Assembly: GCA_963815495.1 (NCBI GenBank)
Contig: CAWFGW010000001.1
Coordinates: 62,001-126,000, forward strand
Origin: CAWFGW01 sp963815495
GTDB taxonomy: Bacteria; Bacteroidota; Bacteroidia; Cytophagales; JAAEPT01
Reading direction: 5' to 3'
DNA: 64,000 nucleotides
Shown: piece by piece, positions 25,592 through 32,232 of the stretch
How the letters are laid out: each line of letters opens with the position of its first letter
Numbering within the stretch: position 1 is the first letter of the stretch
Notes under the pieces: model-generated
The model's database searches: none
What the model saw: only the letters and a program-made list of their open reading frames with translations
Told to the model about the DNA's origin: nothing
Position numbers and translations under genes: made by a program

Positions 25592-25783
25592 ATGAAAAAT
25601 TGGTCTTTTATACGTGTGCTTAGATTAGTGATGGCTGGGGTGATTACCTTTCAAGCGGTTGAGTCAAAAACATGGTGGATGTTTGCCATTGCAGGTTTAT
25701 TATTGTATCAAGTAATCACTAATTCTTCGTGTGGTGCATGTGCTACTGGAAGTTGTGAAATACCAGAAAAAACGGAGAAATGA
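25592..25783 (+). CDS. small DUF2892-like membrane protein
   Basis: 63 residues with two short hydrophobic segments (about 8-22 and 27-42) and a Cys-rich tail (NSSCGACATGSCEIP). The pattern RVLRLVMAGVITFQAVE resembles the DUF2892/YgaP inner-membrane module that often accompanies or is fused to rhodanese domains. The four closely spaced Cys could bind metal or carry persulfide; that is a guess. It lies 11 bp after the rhodanese lipoprotein gene and overlaps the next start by 4 bp (ATGA). Confidence 0.75.
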   Translation: MKNWSFIRVLRLVMAGVITFQAVESKTWWMFAIAGLLLYQVITNSSCGACATGSCEIPEKTEK

Positions 25784-26676
25784 AATATATAGAAATAGCT
25801 ATCGGGTCGTTTATAGGCTATGCTTCATACCTGTGGAGTTCCATTGTAAGTCCCGGTTGGGATAACTATTTCTATTATTTAATTACCTTATCCTTACTTG
25901 TTTGGGTAGTAGAAATTATTGTTCCTTGGCGTAAAAAACAACCGATGTTTCGTAAAGATTTTTGGTTAGATGCCTTTTACATGTTTTTTAATTTCTTTCT
26001 TTTTAGTCTAGTTGCTTACAATGCGCTTTCTAATGTTGGCGTAGAGTTGTTCAATGATTTATTAAGACTAGTTGGAATTGAAAACGTGGTGGCAATCAAT
26101 GTTGAATCATTGCCAGTTTGGGGTCAGTTTTTACTCTTATTTTTATTAGCTGATTTGATTCAATGGGCAGTTCATGTGATGCTTCACCGTGTTGATTGGA
26201 TGTGGAAATTTCATAAAGTGCATCACTCGGTTACAGAAATGGGGTTTGCAGCGCACTTGCGTTTTCATTGGATGGAAACGATATTCTATAAAACTGCTTT
26301 ATATTTACCGCTGACAATGATAGGATTCGGTATTAAAGACCTGTTTTTACTTCACGCGTTTACCATTTTGATTGGACATATTAACCATTCAAATATTAAA
26401 ATCAGTTATGGGCCTCTGAAGTATGTGTTGAATAATCCTGTAATGCATATTTGGCACCATGCAAAAGACTTACCCAAGGATATTAAATATGGAATGAATT
26501 ATGGAATTTCCTTGAGCATTTGGGACCACATGTTCGGTACGGCTCATATTCCATATGATGGGCGTGATATCGAATTAGGCTTTGATGAGGTAGAAGAATA
26601 TCCAGAAGGTTTTTTGGAGCAGATGAAGGTGCCTTTTTTGAAAAAGAGTCAAGTGTCAAGACACAAGAACCAATAA
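25780..26676 (+). CDS. sterol desaturase / fatty acid hydroxylase family membrane protein
   Basis: Membrane di-iron oxygenase-like protein, 298 residues, with about five helices and the His-cluster motifs of the family: HVMLHRVDWMWKFHKVHHS, HINHSN and HIWHHAKD. Family members hydroxylate or desaturate lipids; the lipid substrate is unknown. It is translationally coupled (ATGA) to the small DUF2892-like gene in an operon headed by a rhodanese lipoprotein, an unexpected setting for a lipid enzyme. The last ten residues or so (SQVSRHKNQ) are encoded by a copy of an interspersed AGTCAAG-type repeat, so the C-terminal tail may be a recent addition. Confidence 0.88.
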   Translation: MKYIEIAIGSFIGYASYLWSSIVSPGWDNYFYYLITLSLLVWVVEIIVPWRKKQPMFRKDFWLDAFYMFFNFFLFSLVAYNALSNVGVELFNDLLRLVGIENVVAINVESLPVWGQFLLLFLLADLIQWAVHVMLHRVDWMWKFHKVHHSVTEMGFAAHLRFHWMETIFYKTALYLPLTMIGFGIKDLFLLHAFTILIGHINHSNIKISYGPLKYVLNNPVMHIWHHAKDLPKDIKYGMNYGISLSIWDHMFGTAHIPYDGRDIELGFDEVEEYPEGFLEQMKVPFLKKSQVSRHKNQ

Positions 26677-26712
26677 AAATTGAAATTCAGCTTCTTGCCA
26701 TCATTTGTTATA

Positions 26713-26730
26713 CCCCCCCCCTTTTTTTTT
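26713..26730. repeat. homopolymer tract C9T9
   Basis: Nine C directly followed by nine T, in the gap between the hydroxylase-like gene and the haemoglobin gene, 54 bp upstream of the Crp/Fnr-type dyad. Such a C run is exceptional in this AT-rich sequence and would be prone to slippage. It could change expression by altering spacing, or be part of a terminator for the gene before it; no clear stem accompanies it. Confidence 0.8.
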
Positions 26731-26784
26731 AACCTTTGCCATGATTTGTGAAGACACAAACCATCATCTAGTTTAAAAAAACTT

Positions 26785-26828
26785 ATGATTTTAATCATAA
26801 CCAATAGGTTCTAAGTTTTGTAATTTTG
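26785..26828 (+). promoter_or_regulatory. Crp/Fnr-type operator and promoter of the truncated haemoglobin gene
   Basis: ATGAT-TTTA-ATCAT (26785-26798; TGAT/ATCA core intact, outer base A/T instead of G/C), 22 bp, then TAATTTTG (26821-26828), a perfect -7 match. The predicted start near 26833 would place the ATG at 26834 within a nucleotide or two of the 5' end, so the mRNA is probably leaderless. Confidence 0.7.
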
Positions 26829-26833
26829 AGTCA

Positions 26834-27205
26834 ATGAAAAAGCAAATTCAATCCCCAAAAGAAATACAACTGATGGTTAATGCCTTTTACGCAAACGTGC
26901 GTAAAGATGAACTACTAGGACCTATTTTTGAAAAACACATAGAAGACCGCTGGCCAGCGCACTTGGAGAAAATGTATACTTTTTGGGGCAGTATTTTATT
27001 GGGGGAGAATTCGTATTCAGGTCATCCCTTTGCCCCACATGTGAAGTTGCCGATTCAAAAAGAACACTTTCAACATTGGTTGGAAATTTTCAATACTACT
27101 CTTGACGAATTATTTGAAGGCGAAGTAGCTGCTGAAGCAAAAAACAGGGCTAAGATAATGGCGACTTTGTTTGAGAGTAAAAAGGCGTATTTGGATAAAA
27201 TGTAA
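26834..27205 (+). CDS. group III truncated haemoglobin
   Basis: A 123-residue haem protein of the group III (P-type) truncated globins: N-terminal FYANVRKDELLGPIFEKHI, B/E-helix region HLEKMYTFWGSILLG, and the FAPHVKLPIQKEHFQHWLEIF segment that contains the proximal His. Proposed roles for the group are peroxide, NO or sulfide/ligand handling; none can be chosen from sequence alone. It stands alone on the plus strand with its own operator-promoter, divergent in function from but next to the Crp/Fnr gene, which lies convergently downstream. Confidence 0.9.
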   Translation: MKKQIQSPKEIQLMVNAFYANVRKDELLGPIFEKHIEDRWPAHLEKMYTFWGSILLGENSYSGHPFAPHVKLPIQKEHFQHWLEIFNTTLDELFEGEVAAEAKNRAKIMATLFESKKAYLDKM

Positions 27206-27284
27206 AAGGAAGAAAATAGAAAGAAGAAGGACCTTAAGAAACATGAACACCATCCTAATAGTCTAATCTCTCATATCTAACATC
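27206..27284. repeat. low-complexity interspersed repeat fragment
   Basis: The gap between the convergent haemoglobin and Crp/Fnr genes contains AGTCTAATCTCTCATATC and TAACATCTCAATACTTGCTA, which are similar to the reverse complement of the repeat at 32097-32140. It begins directly after the stop codon of the haemoglobin gene, as other copies do after trpC and lysA. Confidence 0.5.
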
Positions 27285-27923
27285 TCAATACTTGCTACTC
27301 AACAAAGTAATCTGATTCCTACCCAACTTCACCATTCCCATATTTTCTAATTTTTTTAACAAACGGGAAACGGCTTCACGGGAAGAGTTTAAGGATAAAG
27401 CAATTTCTTGATGCGTAATGCAAAATTCCTCTTTTTTCAATACTCGCGCTCGGTCTTTTAGATATTTAATCAACCGTTTGTCCATGCTATCAAAAGCAAT
27501 GGAGTCCAAGGTTTCGAATAATTCATCCATTCGTTTTGAAAAAGTTAACAAAACGAAATCACGCCAGTCTTTGTATTTACCCATCCATAAATCCATGTAC
27601 TGTACAGGGATCATCAGTAGGGTAGTATTCTCTTCTGCAACTGCCCTAATGCTGCTTTTTTCTTGGTGCATACAACATGTAAAAGATACTGCACAGGTAT
27701 TGCCGCCTTCAAGGTAGTAAAGCAGGATTTCATTACCCTCCTCATCTTCCCGCATAATTTTGACTGAACCATTCACTACGAGAGGCATATATTTAATGTA
27801 TTGTCCAATATCCATCAGCTGAGTACCCGCTTCTACTGTTTTTTGTGAACCCACTTTTTCGATTTCTTCCAACAGGTTTTTGTCGTTCAGTAAAGGAAAA
27901 TGTTCTTTGATGAATGTTGACAT
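27285..27923 (-). CDS. Crp/Fnr family transcriptional regulator, candidate master of the sulfur module
   Basis: A 212-residue regulator: cyclic-nucleotide-binding-like beta-roll (about 15-115), a long dimer helix (about 118-145) and a winged helix (about 150-210). Typical cAMP-contact residues are not obvious; instead there is a Cys cluster in NTCAVSFTCCM (Cys77, Cys83, Cys84), suggesting redox, metal or sulfane-sulfur sensing. The recognition helix reads NSSREAVSRLLKKLE: Arg182, Glu183 and Arg187 correspond to the CRP residues that read GTGA, and Ser186 sits where FNR has its Ser. That fits the GTGAT-N4-ATCAC sites found at five surrounding promoters. Its own upstream region lacks such a site. 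Confidence 0.9.
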   Translation of the reverse strand: MSTFIKEHFPLLNDKNLLEEIEKVGSQKTVEAGTQLMDIGQYIKYMPLVVNGSVKIMREDEEGNEILLYYLEGGNTCAVSFTCCMHQEKSSIRAVAEENTTLLMIPVQYMDLWMGKYKDWRDFVLLTFSKRMDELFETLDSIAFDSMDKRLIKYLKDRARVLKKEEFCITHQEIALSLNSSREAVSRLLKKLENMGMVKLGRNQITLLSSKY

Positions 27924-28023
27924 AGATAGGACAATTTAAAAGAAGAGTCTAAAACGCCATACTACGCGAAGAGAAGATGGCGGTTCTACTAATTTTTTAT
28001 TCACTTTTAATAATTAATTAAAA

Positions 28024-29628
28024 TCACATGTCTTTAAAGAAATCATTTCCCTTGTCATCACAGATGATGAATGCGGGGAAGTTGACTACTTCAATTTTTC
28101 GAACCGCTTCCATTCCTAATTCAGGGAAATCAACCACTTCAACCGATTTAATATTTTCTTTGGCTAAAATAGCTGCGGGTCCTCCAATAGATCCCAAATA
28201 GAAACCTCCATACTGTTCACATGCTTCACGCACTTGTGGCGATCGATTTCCTTTTGCTAACATCACCATTGACCCACCATGTCCTTGGAACAAACCAACA
28301 TAGGAATCCATGCGCCCAGCTGTCGTAGGACCAAAACTACCAGAAGGCATTCCCTCGGGAGTTTTTGCTGGTCCCGCGTAATAAATAGGGTGGTTTTTAA
28401 AGTACTCAGGCATTGGTTTGCCTGCATCCAATAGCTCTTTAATTTTTGCATGAGCGATATCTCTGGCTACAATCAAAGTACCGTTTAATATCAATCGAGT
28501 TTTTATAGTGTGTTGAGAAAGCAGCTTAAGAATATCTTCCATCGGTTGGTTCAAGTCAACTACGACAGGTTTTTCTAAGTGTGGAGCCGTTTCAGGTAAT
28601 AATCGGCCTGGGTTTTCTTCTAACTGTTCAATGAAAATACCTTCTTTAGTAATTTTACCTTTGATATTTCTATCTGCTGAACAACTTACACCAATTCCCA
28701 CAGGGCAAGAGGCCGCATGGCGAGGGAGACGAATGACTTTTACATCATGTGTAAAGTATTTACCGCCAAACTGAGCTCCGATTTGACTTTCCTGACAGAT
28801 TAACTGTACTTTTTCTTCCCATTCCGAATCACGGAAAGCTTGTCCGCCCAAGTTACCTTCCGTTGGTAATTCATCATAATAGCCCGCAGAAGCCATTTTG
28901 ACCGCTTTTAAATTCGCCTCAGCCGAAGTACCCCCAATCACTAATGCTAAGTGATAAGGAGGGCAAGCTGCCGTACCTATTTCTTTTAATTTTTGCTGAA
29001 CAAACTTCTTTAAACTCTCCTCATTCAACAACGCTTTTGTCTGTTGATATAAGTAGGTTTTATTTGCTGATCCGCCTCCCTTTGCTAAAAACAGGAATTT
29101 ATATTCATCGCCTTTTTCAGCATATAAGTCTATTTGAGCAGGGAGGTTAGAGCCTGAATTTTTTTCATCAAACATGCTGATAGGTACCACCTGAGAGTAA
29201 CGTAGATTCCTGTTTTGGTAGGTGTTATAGATTCCTTTCGATAACCATTCAGCATCATCAACACCTGTCCATACATTTTCACCTTTTTTTCCCATAACAA
29301 TTGCTGTTCCTGTATCTTGACAAGAAGGTAGTTGTCCTTCTGCTGCAACTTGTGCATTTTGGAGCAAGGTATAAGCGACAAATCGATCATTGTCCGTAGC
29401 CTCTGGGTCTTCCAATATTTTAGCTACTTTTTCAAGGTGAGCCGTACGAAGGAAAAAAGATACATCAGCTAAAGCCCTTTCTGCCAATAGTTCCAACGCT
29501 TTTGGGTCAACCTTTAAGATGGTTCTGCCATCCACTTCTATAGTAGAAATGTAGTCGGTAGAAATTAATTTATAGGTGGTTGGATCTTTTTTTAAAGGAA
29601 ACGGTTTTTGATAGATGAATTCTGACAT
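28024..29628 (-). CDS. class I fumarate hydratase
   Basis: Iron-sulfur fumarase of 534 residues interconverting fumarate and malate in the TCA cycle. Both halves of the class I enzyme are fused: the alpha part with QLPSCQDTGTAIVMGKKG and the [4Fe-4S]-ligand Cys in HAASCPVGIGVSCSADR, and the beta part with LILNGTLIVARDIAHAKI and FGPTTAGRMDSYV. Length fits FumA/FumB-type proteins. The [4Fe-4S] cluster would make it sensitive to oxygen, NO and sulfur stress, which may be why it sits here, but it lacks the module operator. A GTGAAAATAGTCAC element at 29655 is too close to its start to act the same way. Confidence 0.93.
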   Translation of the reverse strand: MSEFIYQKPFPLKKDPTTYKLISTDYISTIEVDGRTILKVDPKALELLAERALADVSFFLRTAHLEKVAKILEDPEATDNDRFVAYTLLQNAQVAAEGQLPSCQDTGTAIVMGKKGENVWTGVDDAEWLSKGIYNTYQNRNLRYSQVVPISMFDEKNSGSNLPAQIDLYAEKGDEYKFLFLAKGGGSANKTYLYQQTKALLNEESLKKFVQQKLKEIGTAACPPYHLALVIGGTSAEANLKAVKMASAGYYDELPTEGNLGGQAFRDSEWEEKVQLICQESQIGAQFGGKYFTHDVKVIRLPRHAASCPVGIGVSCSADRNIKGKITKEGIFIEQLEENPGRLLPETAPHLEKPVVVDLNQPMEDILKLLSQHTIKTRLILNGTLIVARDIAHAKIKELLDAGKPMPEYFKNHPIYYAGPAKTPEGMPSGSFGPTTAGRMDSYVGLFQGHGGSMVMLAKGNRSPQVREACEQYGGFYLGSIGGPAAILAKENIKSVEVVDFPELGMEAVRKIEVVNFPAFIICDDKGNDFFKDM

Positions 29629-29766
29629 ACGTGCTATTTATGTTTTAGGAAGTCGTGAAAATAGTCACCTTTCAGCACAATTTGAAATTATTTTTTTAAG
29701 TCCCCCACGGTTTTGGTTTTTGCATTAATATTGAAGCTTATGGACAAAATAAATTATTTATCTTCT

Positions 29767-29810
29767 GTGATTTTAATCACTGATAAGCAGGTTGTGATGA
29801 ACTACTTTTG
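29767..29810 (+). promoter_or_regulatory. Crp/Fnr-type operator and promoter of the single-domain rhodanese gene
   Basis: GTGAT-TTTA-ATCAC (29767-29780), 22 bp, then TACTTTTG (29803-29810), a perfect -7 match. The predicted start is near 29815, giving a leader of about 38 nt before the ATG at 29853. Both half-sites and the -7 element fit the consensus exactly, so this is the best copy of the set. Confidence 0.8.
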
Positions 29811-29852
29811 AATTATAAAAATGTAAATATTCAATAACTAAATATAACAACA

Positions 29853-30152
29853 ATGGGCTTATTCAATATGATTTTCGGAGGAACAGATACTGCAAAAGTA
29901 CAGGACTTACTCGCTCAAGGAGCAAAAATTGTAGATGTTCGAACAACAAGTGAATTTAAGTCGGGACATAATGAGGGAGCTATAAATATTCCGTTAGACA
30001 CGCTTCAATCCAACATTAGTAAGATAAAAGGATATGGTAAACCAATCGTATTAGTATGTCTTTCTGGAGGAAGAGCTGGTTCAGCAAAAAATATATTAGC
30101 TAGTGCAGGGATCGAATGTGTGAATGCTGGTGGATGGACTAATTTAAGATAA
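29853..30152 (+). CDS. single-domain rhodanese sulfurtransferase
   Basis: A 99-residue cytoplasmic rhodanese (GlpE/PspE size) with DVRTTSEFKSGHNEGAINIP and the active loop VLVCLSGGRAGSA (single Cys). It would accept sulfane sulfur from persulfides or thiosulfate and pass it on. The mono-cistronic gene is preceded by the best match to the module operator. Its stop is only 11 bp from the convergent M23 peptidase gene. Confidence 0.93.
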   Translation: MGLFNMIFGGTDTAKVQDLLAQGAKIVDVRTTSEFKSGHNEGAINIPLDTLQSNISKIKGYGKPIVLVCLSGGRAGSAKNILASAGIECVNAGGWTNLR

Positions 30153-30163
30153 GATTTACTAAG

Positions 30164-31003
30164 TTATTTGGCTGTATAAACTTTCCCTTCTTCTAATTCT
30201 AGTGGTTGTCCATCAACCAAAAACTTGACAGGAATACTGGTAACTTCATTGATGCCACTATAAGAAAATACCTCAAAGTGTAGGTGTGGTCCTGATGACC
30301 AACCCGTATTACCACTTTGCCCAATAAGTTCGCCCGCCTCAACTTTATCTCCGTGCTTTACTTTTACTCCACCTTTTTTAAGGTGAAAGTAGTTAGCAAA
30401 GGTGCCATCTTCATGATAAATGGTAATGTAATTCCCGGAGTTTTGAAAAGAAGGGTGTGATCCACCTTTTGAATCAGATGATCGCGTTTCAACGACAATC
30501 CCCGAACGGGCAGCATACACATCCGTGCCGTTTTCCATGCTGAAATCAAGAGCATATTTTCTACCTTTCATGTGATGAGAAAATTTGCCTCCATAACCTT
30601 GATCTACTGAATGAGCAGTCCCTGATTTGTAAGGAAGCTGATAAATTACTTCATCATTGTGTTTAGCGTTAAAATCACCTTTGGAATAACCCATGGAGAT
30701 AGAATAACTCGTAGCCGAATTAGGTTTGGGCGTTAGTTCAAATAATTTGAATTTTTCTGATTGTGCAGGTACAACAGTTCTGAAAGGCAAATTAACCGAA
30801 GCCTTTAAATTTTGAAGTTTTGGGAAGTCAATGTTTAAGGTATAGGGACAATAGTTGGTGTTACTTGCGTAGTAAACGATTTTACCATCTACTTTTTCAC
30901 TGGTTAATTGAATGGAATCATCGGTTGGTTGTTGGTGGGTGAAACTGAAAAAAAGCAGTCCTAAAAAAAGGACAATGAATAACTTGAGTTTGGGTGAGTT
31001 CAT
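30164..31003 (-). CDS. M23 family metallopeptidase (LytM-like), exported
   Basis: Exported protein of 279 residues with a signal peptide (about 1-24), an N-terminal beta-rich domain (about 30-130) and a C-terminal LytM/M23 domain (about 140-260). Zinc-site motifs are the HHMKGRKYALDF region and the terminal HLHFEVF (HxH); the substrate-loop motif GQSGNTGWSSGPHLH is complete. M23 enzymes cut peptidoglycan cross-links or act as activators in cell wall remodelling. It is not linked in operon to its neighbours. Confidence 0.9.
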   Translation of the reverse strand: MNSPKLKLFIVLFLGLLFFSFTHQQPTDDSIQLTSEKVDGKIVYYASNTNYCPYTLNIDFPKLQNLKASVNLPFRTVVPAQSEKFKLFELTPKPNSATSYSISMGYSKGDFNAKHNDEVIYQLPYKSGTAHSVDQGYGGKFSHHMKGRKYALDFSMENGTDVYAARSGIVVETRSSDSKGGSHPSFQNSGNYITIYHEDGTFANYFHLKKGGVKVKHGDKVEAGELIGQSGNTGWSSGPHLHFEVFSYSGINEVTSIPVKFLVDGQPLELEEGKVYTAK

Positions 31004-31136
31004 TTTTTGAGTTTCTAGTTATGAGTAATAAGTTTTAAGTTTTTCACTTAAAGAATACCAAGGTTTGAGACGTTCAATCGTAAGATTTGAGCCCTTACAA
31101 ACAATAAATTAGTAAGTGCTTAACAGTTATAAAAAC

Positions 31137-31180
31137 AAAAAGTTCGCCAGTAAATTGCTGACGAACTTTTATTTATTTTA
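31137..31180. terminator. terminator-like hairpin in a divergent intergenic region
   Basis: AAAAGTTCGCCAG and CTGACGAACTTTT form a strong stem (loop TAAATTG) with a T-rich stretch on both strands. The flanking protein genes both point away from it, so it terminates neither; it may end a short RNA transcribed from the 31004-31136 or 31171-31263 side, or be a remnant. The stretch 31010-31050 is a copy of an interspersed repeat also seen near 39030-39066. Confidence 0.5.
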
Positions 31181-31263
31181 TAGTTTGTGAGTATTAGAGT
31201 TATGTAAATTACGTTATTAATTACTTTTCAGTATGTTTGTTTAATACAATAGCCCTTTATAAT

Positions 31264-31701
31264 ATGAGAAATTATTTAATCATTATGTTACTATCTTTTA
31301 TAGTATTTACAACATTCTCTCAGACTAAAAAAACTAATGTTTTTAATGTTTATTTTGGAGCGTACTCTCTTGATGAATATAAGGAATTAGATTCTGATAC
31401 TTACAATTATATTTTTAGAATGAAAAGTATGGCGTATTCACAGATTGAAGAATATTTTTCGCCTTTCAACACTTCAAGTTTATCAGAATTCATAACGGAG
31501 ATGAATAAATGGAAAAACTTTATTAATAAGAATGAAATTAATGTTTTACAAGACTTCGGTGATTATAGCTTTATTATAATTGAAAAAATGGGTAAAAAGG
31601 GAATCAAAATCTCAATGAATAATCGAAATGATCAATATTCTGAAATTGGAATTAAACAAATTGATAAGATTTTGAAAGAAGTAGATTCTTATACTAAATA
31701 A
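31264..31701 (+). CDS. exported protein of unknown function
   Basis: I do not recognise this 145-residue protein. From the ATG at 31264 it has a clear signal peptide (RNYLIIMLLSFIVFTTFSQ) and a mixed, charged mature part with many aromatic residues (FNVYFGAYSLDEYKEL, then DFGDYSFIIIEKMGKKG). A TTG at 31237 would add nine residues ahead of the signal and is unlikely. It is alone on the plus strand, convergent with the Trypco2-like gene. Confidence 0.6.
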   Translation: MRNYLIIMLLSFIVFTTFSQTKKTNVFNVYFGAYSLDEYKELDSDTYNYIFRMKSMAYSQIEEYFSPFNTSSLSEFITEMNKWKNFINKNEINVLQDFGDYSFIIIEKMGKKGIKISMNNRNDQYSEIGIKQIDKILKEVDSYTK

Positions 31702-31732
31702 CTTCAACACTGAATTAAAGGTTGTTAGTCAT

Positions 31733-32014
31733 CTATTTAAACAGGATTGGGATATTAAACTTCAATTTATTGACCACATTATTTGTGTTGTTAGAGTTTT
31801 CTTTCCCACCTAATTCAAGAACTTTTATAACAAAACCACCTTTGATTTCAGAAGATTCAGATTTACTGCTTAATACAGTAATATCAAATTCAACACTTGT
31901 TGGAAGGTTTGTGGTAGAAACCCCATTATCTTTTGATAACATCACCCCCTTTTTTATCTGAATTAGTGTTTCTGAAATGTACTTTTCTAAATCTGGTAAA
32001 TTCGATGTGTCCAT
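31733..32014 (-). CDS. Trypco2-like small protein
   Basis: A 93-residue protein without signal. An N-terminal helix (residues 6-24) is followed by a three-strand pattern: SVEFDITVLSSKSESSEIKG, FVIKVLELGGKEN and NKLKFNIPILF. This order (helix, then VEFE-like strand, GGF-type strand, and a final alternating strand) resembles the trypsin-co-occurring domain 2, known mostly from multi-domain conflict or signalling proteins and next to protease effectors. No effector or protease gene is adjacent except the M23 enzyme 700 bp away. The assignment is by eye and needs a profile search. Confidence 0.55.
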   Translation of the reverse strand: MDTSNLPDLEKYISETLIQIKKGVMLSKDNGVSTTNLPTSVEFDITVLSSKSESSEIKGGFVIKVLELGGKENSNNTNNVVNKLKFNIPILFK

Positions 32015-32089
32015 AGTAAAAGATTTTTTATAGTATAAGATAATAAATAGTATTGTTAACTAGCTTCCAATCCTTCTATTTTATTCTTT

Positions 32090-32232
32090 CTATTTATTAG
32101 ATGTTAGACTGTTAGATATGAGAAGCTAGATAGTCTTCGAAATTTTCTTGATTCTTGCATCTAGGATCTTGGCTCTAATCAAGTCTTTCTACCTTCTACA
32201 AAGTCTAGCATCTTGCTACTTGACTCTTGGAT
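32090..32232. repeat. interspersed low-complexity repeat cluster after lysA
   Basis: An array of short related words (ATGTTAGAC, TGTTAGATATGAGAAG, TTCTTGCATCTAGGATCTTG, AGTCTTTCTACCTTCTAC, ATCTTGCTACTTGACTCTTG). AGTCTTTCTACCTTCTAC at 32182-32199 is the exact reverse complement of the 18-bp direct repeats at 38944 and 39004. The array begins right at the lysA stop codon. No gene is seen in 32015-32232. Confidence 0.7.

Noticed and set aside
29655..29668. GTGAAAATAGTCAC, a CRP-like element upstream of the fumarase gene.
   Set aside because: It differs from the module consensus at two inner positions, and the 22-bp rule would put the -7 element at the fumarase start codon.
32015..32232. The repeat words after lysA looked at first like a CRISPR-type array.
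   Set aside because: The units are irregular, have no constant spacer length and no cas genes are near; they match the interspersed low-complexity repeat family.
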